A stretch of 64,000 nt of DNA. Source: Polynucleobacter brandtiae (GTDB taxonomy: Bacteria; Pseudomonadota; Gammaproteobacteria; Burkholderiales; Burkholderiaceae). Location: assembly GCF_002797575.1 (NCBI RefSeq), contig NZ_PGTX01000001.1, positions 372,001 through 436,000 on the forward strand, given 5' to 3'. How positions within the stretch are numbered: position 1 is the stretch's first letter; every line of letters starts with the position of its first letter. This document shows, in pieces, positions 22,994 through 31,175 of the stretch. The notes below the pieces were generated by a model. That model did not search any database. It had not been told where the DNA came from and worked only from the letters and a program-made list of their open reading frames with translations. The position numbers were made by a program, and so were the translations under genes.

Positions 22994-24490
22994 ATGCGTA
23001 ATCGATCTCCTTCAAGCTGGGCGGCAACCGCCATTTGTATCGCCGCAGTGGTGCACTTTGCCCTTGGCTTTGCCATTGAATTTTCAGTTGATGAAGCGCA
23101 TTACGCACTATACGCACAGCATTTAGCCTGGAGCTACTTTGATCATCCACCATTGGTCGGCTGGATACAGTGGCCTCTTGTGTCTTTGACTTCTTCCGAG
23201 GGCATCATCCGACTAATCCCCGAATTGCTTTGGGTCATCTCTGCCTATTTGGTGTACCAAGTCACCCTAGAGGTTCATCATGTGATTCAGGGCCGAAATG
23301 CTGGCTACTTAAGCACCGCGCTACCATCAGCAAATGTATGCGGCCTCATAGCTGTGCTATCCATCATTGCAGCACCTTTGCCGCATGTTCTCGCCATTGG
23401 CCTGCTACCAGACACACTACTGACACCGCTGAGTTTAGGCCTGCTCATGATGGCCCTTCGCTGGATCAGAAAAGATTCCTTTTCGACTGCCGATTGGATG
23501 TTAACTGGCCTGCTCTTAGGCCTAGCGGGAATGAGTAAATATACTGCTGCGTTTACGACCTTTGCATTGCTTGCGGTACTTTTAGTGACCCCCAAAAAAC
23601 CCTGGCTTAGCACATTCGGCTTCTGGTTCGCAGCTGGCATCGCTTTAATTGTCATCAGTCCCATGCTGTACTGGAATTGGCTAAATGATTGGATCTCATT
23701 CAAGTACCAAATTGCCCACGGTGGAGGAAGTACTTGGGCTTGGCGAAGAGTTGGGGCTTTTATTGGACTGCAGATTGCCTGCTTTGGCCCGCTATTGCTC
23801 ATGGGTTCGTTTATTTTTATAAAAGATTGTCTTCGCTCCCAGCGAGCAGTCTTACTTGCTCTGCTCAGCTTCTTTTTGATCCCATTTACCATTTTCGCCA
23901 CTCTATCCGGTGGGGGCAGCCTTCCACATTGGACAACGCCAGCCTGGTTTTGCTTAGCCCCCTTTGCAGGAATCGGTCTAGCTAAAGCCTGGGCTATACA
24001 GCAGCGTCTAGCCATTCGACTACTGCTCATTACGCAATTGATGCTTTGTCTGCTCGGTTTTGCTTTTGTCCTTGCTGGAGGCATCAGTTCAGCCGCTATC
24101 AAATCCAATCCCATTGCTGATCTCTATGGATGGAAGCTGGCTGGCCAAAAAGCGGCTCAACTTGCACAAGCCACCAAAGCAGAGGGAATTGCAGTGCAAA
24201 ACTGGACTTTGGGTAGCAGAGCTGCCTGGTATGCCAGCCCACTGCCGGTTTTTGTTTTGGATCAACGAAAAGATCAGTTTGATCTATGGTTTGGTCAATT
24301 ACCAGTGGGGGCTAGCGCTCTATTAGTAGGATGGTCAGGAATGGTCTTTAGTCCGCCAGTGGGGGGAAATTGGGCCTTTGAGCACTGCGAACCCTTAGAC
24401 AGACTTGAGATCTTGCGCTTCGGGCAGGTTTTATCTACATTTGAATTTAGCCTGTGCCGTAACTGGCGGGATGGCAGCCAAGCCCCTTGA
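22994..24490 (+). CDS. GT39/ArnT-like membrane glycosyltransferase
   Basis: A 498-residue multi-pass membrane protein. The first periplasmic loop contains FSVDEAHYALYAQHLAWSYFDHPPLVG (quoted in part: DEAHYALYAQHLAWSYFDHP), the acidic-residue motif of the PMT/ArnT family that uses lipid-linked sugars. About ten further hydrophobic helices follow, with a short soluble C terminus (WSGMVFSPPVGGNWAFE). It probably transfers a sugar from undecaprenyl phosphate to a lipid or protein on the periplasmic side. The gene starts only 40 bases from the divergent DUF3047 gene. Downstream genes (flippase-like, GT9, PAP2) suggest a shared surface-glycan job. Confidence 0.87.
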   Translation: MRNRSPSSWAATAICIAAVVHFALGFAIEFSVDEAHYALYAQHLAWSYFDHPPLVGWIQWPLVSLTSSEGIIRLIPELLWVISAYLVYQVTLEVHHVIQGRNAGYLSTALPSANVCGLIAVLSIIAAPLPHVLAIGLLPDTLLTPLSLGLLMMALRWIRKDSFSTADWMLTGLLLGLAGMSKYTAAFTTFALLAVLLVTPKKPWLSTFGFWFAAGIALIVISPMLYWNWLNDWISFKYQIAHGGGSTWAWRRVGAFIGLQIACFGPLLLMGSFIFIKDCLRSQRAVLLALLSFFLIPFTIFATLSGGGSLPHWTTPAWFCLAPFAGIGLAKAWAIQQRLAIRLLLITQLMLCLLGFAFVLAGGISSAAIKSNPIADLYGWKLAGQKAAQLAQATKAEGIAVQNWTLGSRAAWYASPLPVFVLDQRKDQFDLWFGQLPVGASALLVGWSGMVFSPPVGGNWAFEHCEPLDRLEILRFGQVLSTFEFSLCRNWRDGSQAP

Positions 24491-24537
24491 TGCACCCAAT
24501 TGGATACCTCAGGCTCACAAGGCATTATCCTTAGGCT

Positions 24538-25581
24538 ATGAGCACATTACCCCAATCCACCCCCAAAGCAACATCTGGGTGGAAAGCAGCCCTAAAAAAA
24601 GCCTGGCCCACGATTCGCGTTCTTCTATCTATTGCACTTCTATGGAAAGCAACGAGCGGGATCGATTGGCACGCCCTATTCCATACTGAAATTCAGATGC
24701 AACCATGGTGGTTTTTAGCTGCCGGCCTCACGATGTTAAGCGCCTTTATTTGTGGTGGATTACGCTGGGGATTTCTGATGCGAGCGGTAGGATTTAACGC
24801 CAGCTTGAAAAATTATGTTGCCTTATATTTTGCTGGTGGCTTAATTAACCAAGGCTTACCTAGCACCTTAGGTGGGGATAGCTATCGCGCCATCACAGCA
24901 GCACACCTTAATAGCAGCGGAAAATTAATACAAGAGAAGGAGCTCAATAAAGAGCTTCATCACTCAGTTGACCTAGAGCACGCTAACCCTAAATTACGTC
25001 TGAGCTTTTCAATGGTGTTGGTAGATCGCTTGCTCGGTCTAGCAGGAAATAATTTATTAGGTGGAATTGGCCTCATACTTGGCGGCGCTAGTTTAGCGGC
25101 TTGGGGAGAAAAGCTAGGCTACGTGGTCACTAGCTTCATGATACTTGCAGGTTTAGCAGTTTCAATCGTGCTCGCTTGGGGTCCCACACGCCATTTGCTG
25201 CAGTCACTACTTAACAAGCTGCAAATGAACCAATCAATGCCTGGCATCAAACTGGCCTTTTCATGGCCAATGAATATTGCACAAGCTGTTTTTGCTATTG
25301 GCATCCATGCACTTACTATCTTGACGCTTTTATTCTGCCTCAAGGCTTATGGTGTTGATGCCCCCATCGAAGGGCTGATGATCGGCTTACCAGCACTGAG
25401 CTTATTGCTGATGCTCCCCATTAGCATTTCCGGCTGGGGTCTTCGAGAAGCGACCCTCTCCTCAGTTTTGGCTTTATGGGGCGTTAACTCATCGATTACT
25501 GTATTGGCTTCTATTAGCTATGGCGCCATTACTGTATTGGCGGTTTTACCTGGCGCCTATCTCTTATTAAAACGGAATTAA
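24538..25581 (+). CDS. Flippase-like membrane protein (lysylphosphatidylglycerol synthase TM family)
   Basis: A 347-residue membrane protein with about eight helices, matching the UPF0104/LPG_synthase_TM family. Conserved landmarks are FAGGLINQGLPSTLGGDSYRA, then VLVDRLLGLAGN, and SGWGLREATLSSVLALWG near the C terminus. Between the GGDSYRA and VLVDRLLG motifs there is a hydrophilic insert of about 40 residues rich in Lys, Glu and His, longer than I expect for the family. Family members are proposed to move lipid-linked sugars or act in glycolipid synthesis. A role with the neighbouring GT39 protein is inferred. Confidence 0.82.
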   Translation: MSTLPQSTPKATSGWKAALKKAWPTIRVLLSIALLWKATSGIDWHALFHTEIQMQPWWFLAAGLTMLSAFICGGLRWGFLMRAVGFNASLKNYVALYFAGGLINQGLPSTLGGDSYRAITAAHLNSSGKLIQEKELNKELHHSVDLEHANPKLRLSFSMVLVDRLLGLAGNNLLGGIGLILGGASLAAWGEKLGYVVTSFMILAGLAVSIVLAWGPTRHLLQSLLNKLQMNQSMPGIKLAFSWPMNIAQAVFAIGIHALTILTLLFCLKAYGVDAPIEGLMIGLPALSLLLMLPISISGWGLREATLSSVLALWGVNSSITVLASISYGAITVLAVLPGAYLLLKRN

Positions 25582-25598
25582 CTCTTTAGAGTCTGACT

Positions 25599-26867
25599 AT
25601 GAGTATTAGCGTAAATACAATGCGTGCCATTGATCACTGGGTTGGAGTGCCACTGTGTGCAGCTGTTAGCCCAATAATCGCCTTGATTGATGGCATTAAA
25701 AATATGGTTACCGATTCGTCTGGGCCACCCAAGAAACTACTGTTCATCGAGCTATCGGAAATGGGTAGTGCGATCTTAGTTGACCCAGCTATGCGCAACG
25801 CCCAAGCTCGTGGCGCCGAACTCTTTTTTCTGATCTTTAAAAGTAATCGCGCAAGCCTCACCCTATTAAATACCGTAAAGCCTGAAAATATTTTTACCAT
25901 TGACTCCTCCAGCTTAGGAGGTCTAATAAAAGATACATTGCGTTTTTTAGTAGTGGCTCGCAAGCACCGTATCGACACAGTGATTGATTTGGAGTTGTTT
26001 TCTCGCTTTACCGCCCTACTAACCGGCCTTTGTGGAGCCCGTCGTCGTGTGGGCTATCACATCTTTCATGGTGAAGGTTTGTGGCGCGGATTTATGCTGA
26101 CTCGAAAAGTACACTACAACCCGCATATTCATATTACTAAGAATTTTCTGTCTTTAATTCATGCTGCTTTTGCTACCGAAATTGAAGTCCCATTTAGCAA
26201 AATTCATATTGCTGATTCTGAAGTACGCCTCGCTCAGGCAGTCATTGAGCCGGCCGTGCTACAAAAAGTCCGTGAGCGTATCGAAAAACTAAGCCTTGAG
26301 GCTGGACTTACCTTTACTCAAGGCAAACAGCGCATCATTTTAGTCAATCCCAATGCAAGCGATCTATTGGTTCAAAGACGTTGGGCACAACAGCGTTTCT
26401 CAGAACTGATCATAGAACTAAGTCAGCGCTACCCTAGTGATTTAATCTTAATTACTGGATCGCCAGCTGAATTTGACTACGTCGAAAAAGTACGCTGCGT
26501 TGCGAATGTCAACAACGCATTGAACTTTGCAGGTCAAGTTAGCTTTGCAGAATTACCACCGCTTTACACCTTATCGGATGTGATGGTCACCAATGACTCT
26601 GGGCCAGGCCACTTCTCCGCCGTTACTTCACTAAGAACGGTAGTGTTATTCGGACCAGAAACACCAGCACTGTATGGTTCGGTAGGTAAATCTATTGCCA
26701 TCACCGCCAATCTTGCGTGCTCCCCTTGCGTCAGCGCAGCCAATCATCGCAAAACACCGTGCCATGACAATAGATGCATGCAAGCGATCACCGTCACTCA
26801 GGTGCTTGAAAAAATGATGCACCAACTCAATGAAGCGGATCAAGAAAAGGCTCGTGCAGTTCCGTGA
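25599..26867 (+). CDS. Glycosyltransferase family 9 (heptosyltransferase-like) protein
   Basis: A 422-residue protein in two Rossmann halves. KLLFIELSEMGSAILVDPAMRNAQARG (quoted loosely) is the N-terminal acceptor domain. RIILVNPNASDLLVQRRW, LILITGSPAEFDYVEKV, and VMVTNDSGPGHFSAVTSLRTVVLFGPETP form the GT9 donor-binding domain with the conserved NDSGPGH (family: D-[ST]-G). A Cys/His-rich patch near the end (ACSPCVSAANHRKTPCHDNRC) is typical of one GT9 branch. Cytoplasmic transfer of heptose or a related sugar to lipid A-core is the usual function; the exact acceptor is unknown. It overlaps the PAP2 gene start by four bases. Confidence 0.88.
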   Translation: MSISVNTMRAIDHWVGVPLCAAVSPIIALIDGIKNMVTDSSGPPKKLLFIELSEMGSAILVDPAMRNAQARGAELFFLIFKSNRASLTLLNTVKPENIFTIDSSSLGGLIKDTLRFLVVARKHRIDTVIDLELFSRFTALLTGLCGARRRVGYHIFHGEGLWRGFMLTRKVHYNPHIHITKNFLSLIHAAFATEIEVPFSKIHIADSEVRLAQAVIEPAVLQKVRERIEKLSLEAGLTFTQGKQRIILVNPNASDLLVQRRWAQQRFSELIIELSQRYPSDLILITGSPAEFDYVEKVRCVANVNNALNFAGQVSFAELPPLYTLSDVMVTNDSGPGHFSAVTSLRTVVLFGPETPALYGSVGKSIAITANLACSPCVSAANHRKTPCHDNRCMQAITVTQVLEKMMHQLNEADQEKARAVP

Positions 26868-27661
26868 CTGAGCAGAAAAACTCAGCAGTTGCAATTGTGA
26901 ATGCTTGGGCATGGCTCCTACCCTTATTGCCTCTCGGTTTGGCAGTCGCCATTTATTTTGGTGGGCTACAAACAGCTACATTTTTATTTGTCAATCACTA
27001 CACCCAACTCCTTCCGGATGTAGTTTGGACCTGGCTTACTTTTCTTGGTAATGGCTGGGGCATTTTTGCACTGTGTTTTCCGCTACTGTTATTGGCTCCT
27101 AGGCTATTTGTTTCGAGCCTCTTTGGCGCTGCTATTGGTGGATTAATTAGTCAAACACTCAAGCTGCTCTTAAACCTACCGCGTCCTAGTAGCGTCTTGC
27201 CATTAACGGACTTCTATCGTGTGGGTGAGCCCCTGCTTCACAACGCAATGCCCTCAGGCCATACTTTGACTGCTTTCGCAGTTGCATCAGGTATTTACTT
27301 TAGCGCTGACAAAGATAAACGATCTAGCCTGTGGTGGATCTTTGTCATAGCATCATGTGTTGGCTTATCCCGTAATGCACTTGGGGCCCACTGGTTAACC
27401 GACGTCTTAGCTGGTTGCGCAATCGGTGTATGGTCTGGCATGATTGGAGCGCTACTTTCTAGCTACATTCCAAGTGCGCAGTTGGCTCCCAGTAAAATTG
27501 GGCCTCGCCTGTTGTCACTTGCAGGCATTGGCATCACTTATGTATTACTAACCCAAGTGTTAGATTCCCCCCTAAATGCATCTTTACAATACGCATGCGT
27601 TGCTTTGATTGGTATCACTCTTATGCTATTGATTCAAGCTCAAAAAAACAAAGGCATCTAA
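26864..27661 (+). CDS. PAP2 family membrane phosphatase
   Basis: A 265-residue protein with about six hydrophobic segments and the three PAP2 phosphatase motifs: KLLLNLPRPS (KxxxxxxRP), AMPSGHTLTAF (PSGH), and SRNALGAHWLTDVLAG (SRxxxxxHxxxD). It should remove phosphate from a lipid pyrophosphate or monophosphate such as undecaprenyl pyrophosphate, lipid A or phosphatidylglycerophosphate. It starts with GTG in a GTGA overlap with the GT9 gene, so it is translationally coupled. The context suggests recycling or modification of a lipid carrier. Confidence 0.9.
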   Translation: MTEQKNSAVAIVNAWAWLLPLLPLGLAVAIYFGGLQTATFLFVNHYTQLLPDVVWTWLTFLGNGWGIFALCFPLLLLAPRLFVSSLFGAAIGGLISQTLKLLLNLPRPSSVLPLTDFYRVGEPLLHNAMPSGHTLTAFAVASGIYFSADKDKRSSLWWIFVIASCVGLSRNALGAHWLTDVLAGCAIGVWSGMIGALLSSYIPSAQLAPSKIGPRLLSLAGIGITYVLLTQVLDSPLNASLQYACVALIGITLMLLIQAQKNKGI

Positions 27662-27682
27662 GAATGATGGGGATATTGAATT

Positions 27683-28564
27683 ATGTTCAGTTATAGACAT
27701 GCATTTCATGCGGGTAGTCATGCTGACATCCTCAAGCATTATGTATTGATCCATTTGGTGAAATACCTGCAAGAAAAACCTGGCGCATTAACGCTGGTAG
27801 ACACCCATGCGGGCGCTGGAATATATAGCCTCATAGATGGCTTTGCAAAAGTGAGTAATGAGGCTGATGGCGGTATTTATCGCCTCATTCAGTTTATCGA
27901 GAAACAAATCAGCTTAGGACACTCTTTAAACGAAGATATTACTCATTATCTAGACTTGATTCGTAATGAGAATACGCAGGGCAATATCGAACTGTATCCC
28001 GGCTCACCTTTTATCTTAGCGCGGTTGCTAAGACCGCAAGATCGCCTTAAATTATTTGAGCTGCACCCCAAAGAAATTGATATCTTGCGCCAAAACATTG
28101 CTCAGCTACCCCAGGCAAAACAAATCGATATTTATGCAGCAGATAGTTTTTCAAGATTAAAGGGGCTGCTTCCCCCTCCTAGCAGGCGGGGACTGGTCTT
28201 AATTGACCCCTCCTATGAAGATAAACAAGACTATCGCTATTTAGAGGCGGCTATGGGAGAGGCGCTACAGCGTTTTGCAACGGGTTGTTATGCTATCTGG
28301 TATCCGGCGCTATCTAGAAGAGAGTCAGCTGAACTACCGGACCGCATGAAAAAAGTGGCTGCTAACCATATGCGCTCTTGGCTTCATGTTGAATTACGGG
28401 TTGAACATGCACCCAAAGAAAGACGTCTTCAAGCCAGCGGTATGTTCATCATTAATCCACCGTGGACATTAGAAAAGAATCTAGCGGATAGTTTGCCTAT
28501 CTTGACCCAAGCTCTGGGCCAAGATAGCAGCGCTGAGTTTTTATTAAAAAGCTTTGAGGCTTAG
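27683..28564 (+). CDS. rlmJ: 23S rRNA (adenine2030-N6)-methyltransferase RlmJ
   Basis: A 293-residue SAM-dependent methyltransferase matching RlmJ: start MFSYRHAFHAGSHADILKH, SAM-binding LTLVDTHAGAGIYSL, and the catalytic motif LIDPSYEDKQDY, with Ser where many members have DPPY. It methylates A2030 of 23S rRNA. The C-terminal segment SGMFIINPPWTLE is also typical. The final Ala codon and TAG stop form the beginning of a 9-bp tandem repeat that extends into the convergent SOUL gene. Confidence 0.93.
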   Translation: MFSYRHAFHAGSHADILKHYVLIHLVKYLQEKPGALTLVDTHAGAGIYSLIDGFAKVSNEADGGIYRLIQFIEKQISLGHSLNEDITHYLDLIRNENTQGNIELYPGSPFILARLLRPQDRLKLFELHPKEIDILRQNIAQLPQAKQIDIYAADSFSRLKGLLPPPSRRGLVLIDPSYEDKQDYRYLEAAMGEALQRFATGCYAIWYPALSRRESAELPDRMKKVAANHMRSWLHVELRVEHAPKERRLQASGMFIINPPWTLEKNLADSLPILTQALGQDSSAEFLLKSFEA

Positions 28565-28621
28565 TGAGCTTAGTGAGCCTAGTGGGCTTAATGGGCTAAT
28601 TAAGCTTGTTAAGCTTAATCG
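28559..28621. repeat. 9-bp degenerate tandem repeat across the rlmJ/SOUL gene ends
   Basis: Seven consecutive 9-base units begin GCTTAGTGA, GCTTAGTGA, GCCTAGTGG, GCTTAATGG, GCTAATTAA, GCTTGTTAA, GCTTAATCG. The first unit contains the rlmJ stop, and the last contains the stop of the convergent SOUL gene. Units drift gradually from left to right, as expected after repeated tandem duplication and point mutation. Confidence 0.92.
28599..28619. terminator. Hairpin between convergent rlmJ and SOUL genes
   Basis: ATTAAGCTT, loop GTT, AAGCTTAAT forms a perfect 9-bp stem within the 9-bp repeat array. It lies between two convergent genes, where a bidirectional terminator would be useful. It is AT-rich and has no U-tract on either side, so termination activity is uncertain and the dyad could be a by-product of the repeat. 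Confidence 0.35.
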
Positions 28622-29250
28622 CGCACCGGAATCAAGATTTCATTACGACGCAGGAAAGGCAGTGTCCAGGGAGGGTTGTAGCGGGCGAACTGAGGCTCAC
28701 CCGTTATTTGTAATCCCTTTAATTTAATCCAAGCTTCTAAAGCCTGAGTTTTCTCAAGCACCTTGTCCTCACTATAAAGTCCTGAAAAAACCAACACTGC
28801 TTTCTTTTCTGCGGGTAACTCTCGTATTTTGACCTGCGGATTAATGGGCTTAGGCAAGCTAGTGAGGGTGTATTCCGCGGGCATCACAAACGATACCGTC
28901 CACTGTTGTGCCCCAGCCTGACTCTCTTTATCCGCCTGAATTCCTACAGGTGCAGTCATTGCAATTTTTGCATTCTGAGCTTGGGTATTCATTTCTATGC
29001 CAACAGGAGCCGTCATAGCAATGGTTTGATTGACTTGATTTTGTCCAAAAATATAGGCTGCAATCAGCCGAAATCCTTGGCTTGAGGCGGCATCCATATC
29101 TCCAGTAACCTTAACCTGCGCGATGATTTGCGGTGCATAGCTACGCAACTCAAACGATTCAGACTTTTCTAGAAGAGAATATTTTGGTTCTTCAGTGGCC
29201 ATGACATTACCCGTAATGAAAAGACTGGTGAGAAAAAATAATGCCCTCAT
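28615..29250 (-). CDS. SOUL-family haem-binding protein, exported
   Basis: A protein of about 211 residues with a signal peptide (MRALFFLTSLFITGNVMA) and the SOUL domain: SLLEKSESFELRSYAPQIIAQV, the repeated MTAPVGI segments, VSFVMPAEYTLTSLPKP, and a final ARYNPPWTLPFLRRNEI. This is diagnostic for the haem-binding SOUL/HBP family. A periplasmic location is expected, and the physiological role in bacteria is unclear. The ATG at 29250 has a GGGAG RBS eight bases upstream and yields the signal peptide, so it is preferred over 29280. It follows ldcA in the operon. Confidence 0.9.
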   Translation of the reverse strand: MRALFFLTSLFITGNVMATEEPKYSLLEKSESFELRSYAPQIIAQVKVTGDMDAASSQGFRLIAAYIFGQNQVNQTIAMTAPVGIEMNTQAQNAKIAMTAPVGIQADKESQAGAQQWTVSFVMPAEYTLTSLPKPINPQVKIRELPAEKKAVLVFSGLYSEDKVLEKTQALEAWIKLKGLQITGEPQFARYNPPWTLPFLRRNEILIPVRD

Positions 29251-29273
29251 CGGGTGCTCCCTCTCAAAAACTA

Positions 29274-30218
29274 CTACCACTTAGACTGAATATGAAAACC
29301 AGTTTGATCAAACTCAATATGGGCACGGGCACCTACAGGCAATGTCAGCTTTTCAGATTGATGCCCAAAAGGTAGGCCCGTCAAGATCGGAATATGGCTT
29401 GGAAGACGACTGCGGATGAGCTCAATAGCAGCATCTAAGTCATAACCACGATCATGATCATAAAGGCGGTATGCAGAAAAACCGCCCAATAAAACTGCGC
29501 CTTGATTAGCCAATATACCGGCATCGAGGAGTTGCATTAACATTCGCTCAATACGATACGGATGTTCATTGACATCTTCCAAAAATAGAATGCCACCCTT
29601 AGTCTTTTCCAGGTCAGGCAGATAAGGTGTGCCCACTAAACCCGTGAGTACCGTAAGGTTTCCGCCCCACAATATTCCAGACAGACTCTCTTTCGGTGGC
29701 CGACCTAAGTAAGATTGCACAGCTTTGACTGTGAATTCCAGTCTTCGCTCAGTAATGGCGGTCTTGAATTGCTTCCACATCAATGCATTGGGGGTAACCC
29801 CTTTACCCTGATCTTCTTGAAAGGCAAAGTCAAAGTTCAGCATTGGGCCTGCCAAAGTTACGGCACCAGTCTTTGTTAGCATTGCTAATTCAAAAGCAGT
29901 GAAGTCACTATGACCACAAATTTGCAGCCCATTTTGGATATTTTTTGCAATCGCATCCCAATGAATCTTTGGGAGTAAACGATGAAGGCCATAGCCTCCA
30001 CGCATTGCCATGACGGTAATATTTGGAGGGAGTGTTGCAAGCGCATTGATCTCCGACAAACGCTCAGCATCTTCTCCAGCAAAGCGCTGGTGAACTCGAC
30101 TCATGCAGGCTGCATTGAGTACCTCTACACCTTGCGAGATCAGCCACTGTATTCCCGCTAAAGGGGTACTGGTATCTAAGCTAGCCCCTGAAGGAGCAAT
30201 CAAATGAATCTGTTTCAA
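29274..30218 (-). CDS. ldcA: LD-carboxypeptidase (S66 family)
   Basis: A 314-residue enzyme of murein recycling that removes the terminal D-Ala from tetrapeptides in the cytoplasm. The S66 triad is visible as the nucleophile Ser in CGHSDFTAFELAM, a Glu in LFLEDVNEHPYRIERML, and a His in GLPFGHQSEKLTLPVGA. MRGGYGLHRLLP is the family glycine motif. The only reasonable start is a TTG that overlaps the tadA stop (TTGA), so its translation probably depends on tadA. No alternative ATG is close. Confidence 0.91.
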   Translation of the reverse strand: MKQIHLIAPSGASLDTSTPLAGIQWLISQGVEVLNAACMSRVHQRFAGEDAERLSEINALATLPPNITVMAMRGGYGLHRLLPKIHWDAIAKNIQNGLQICGHSDFTAFELAMLTKTGAVTLAGPMLNFDFAFQEDQGKGVTPNALMWKQFKTAITERRLEFTVKAVQSYLGRPPKESLSGILWGGNLTVLTGLVGTPYLPDLEKTKGGILFLEDVNEHPYRIERMLMQLLDAGILANQGAVLLGGFSAYRLYDHDRGYDLDAAIELIRSRLPSHIPILTGLPFGHQSEKLTLPVGARAHIEFDQTGFHIQSKW

Positions 30219-30670
30219 CGTCGCTCCCGAAAGAAATCACGCAGTATCTGACCGCACTCTTCACCCATAATGCCACCTTCGACTTGGGTTTGATGATTAA
30301 GCTGCTTTTCTGAAAATAGATTGAGGACGCTCCCAGCAACCCCAGTCTTGGGATCGGTCGCTCCAAACACTACCCGATCTAGTCTGGCATGCAGCATTGC
30401 ACCAGCACACATGGTGCAGGGCTCTAAAGTCACATATAGCGTAGTACCTGGCAAGCGATAATTCTTTTCTAATAGAGCCGCCCCTCTTAGCACCATCATT
30501 TCTGCATGAGCACTTGGGTCGCTATTGGTAATCGGCTGATTAAAACCACTTGCGATGACTTGGCCATCGCGAACTAAGACTGCACCAACCGGCACTTCGC
30601 CTGCTAATGCAGCAAGCTTAGCTTGATCGAGCGCAAGCTGCATAAATTGATGATCGATCTCAACTTGCAT
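30215..30670 (-). CDS. tadA: tRNA-specific adenosine deaminase TadA
   Basis: A 151-residue zinc deaminase that converts A34 to inosine in tRNA-Arg(ACG). The zinc site is HAEMMVLRGAA (His and catalytic Glu) and PCTMCAGAMLHARLDRVVFGA (two Cys). The size and the GGIMGEECGQILRDFF C terminus match TadA. It sits between queD and ldcA, with a TTGA coupling to ldcA. Confidence 0.95.
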   Translation of the reverse strand: MQVEIDHQFMQLALDQAKLAALAGEVPVGAVLVRDGQVIASGFNQPITNSDPSAHAEMMVLRGAALLEKNYRLPGTTLYVTLEPCTMCAGAMLHARLDRVVFGATDPKTGVAGSVLNLFSEKQLNHQTQVEGGIMGEECGQILRDFFRERR

Positions 30671-30678
30671 AGCGCACT

Positions 30679-31143
30679 TTATGAATGGGTAACGTCAGCC
30701 CAGCAATTTGGCGTCTCATAAAGACGAACCGCAGAAAGAATAAGGCGCCCGCTAAACGCTTGCTCGAAAACAGGGCACAGTATTTTAAATGCTGTACTCG
30801 CTAAATTTTCAACCGTGGGTACACATTCCATCATGACCGTCTTATGGTTAGGTATGGAATTGAGATAGTCTACTAGCCCGGCATCTTCTTTGGCCACTAA
30901 AAAGGCATGATCCCAAGGCTCGACAATATGCTGAGTAGCAAGTCGCTTGATATCACCAAAATCCAAGACCATACCATCGTCGGCTTTACCGGGATGGTCT
31001 GCCATGGCTCCCGTTAAGGTAATTTCAATTGCGTAACGATGGCCATGCAAGTGACGGCATTGCCCATCATGATTCGGAATGCGATGACCAGCATCAAACT
31101 CCAGACGTCGGGTAATGGAAATGGCTTCTGGTGCTGTAATCAT
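30679..31143 (-). CDS. queD: 6-carboxy-5,6,7,8-tetrahydropterin synthase QueD
   Basis: A 154-residue PTPS-fold enzyme of queuosine biosynthesis that converts dihydroneopterin triphosphate to carboxytetrahydropterin. EFDAGHRIPNHDGQCRHLHGH supplies the catalytic Cys and the three zinc histidines (quoted in part: CRHLHGHRYAIEITL), and PTVENLASTAF is the conserved second half. It is directly followed upstream by queE, the next enzyme in the pathway. Neither queC nor queF is in the window. Confidence 0.94.
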   Translation of the reverse strand: MITAPEAISITRRLEFDAGHRIPNHDGQCRHLHGHRYAIEITLTGAMADHPGKADDGMVLDFGDIKRLATQHIVEPWDHAFLVAKEDAGLVDYLNSIPNHKTVMMECVPTVENLASTAFKILCPVFEQAFSGRLILSAVRLYETPNCWADVTHS

Positions 31144-31175
31144 ATTTTTTATTCTCTTTAAACGCAGATTATTTA

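Noticed and set aside
23305..24114. Minus-strand open frame of 269 codons
   Set aside because: It lies entirely inside the GT39 transferase gene on the other strand; its translation is rich in Lys/Pro/Ser and resembles no protein, as expected for a reverse-frame shadow.
28559..28621. CRISPR-like array
   Set aside because: Units are 9 bp, directly adjacent and without spacers; no cas gene is near. The other tandem arrays in the window fail for the same reason.
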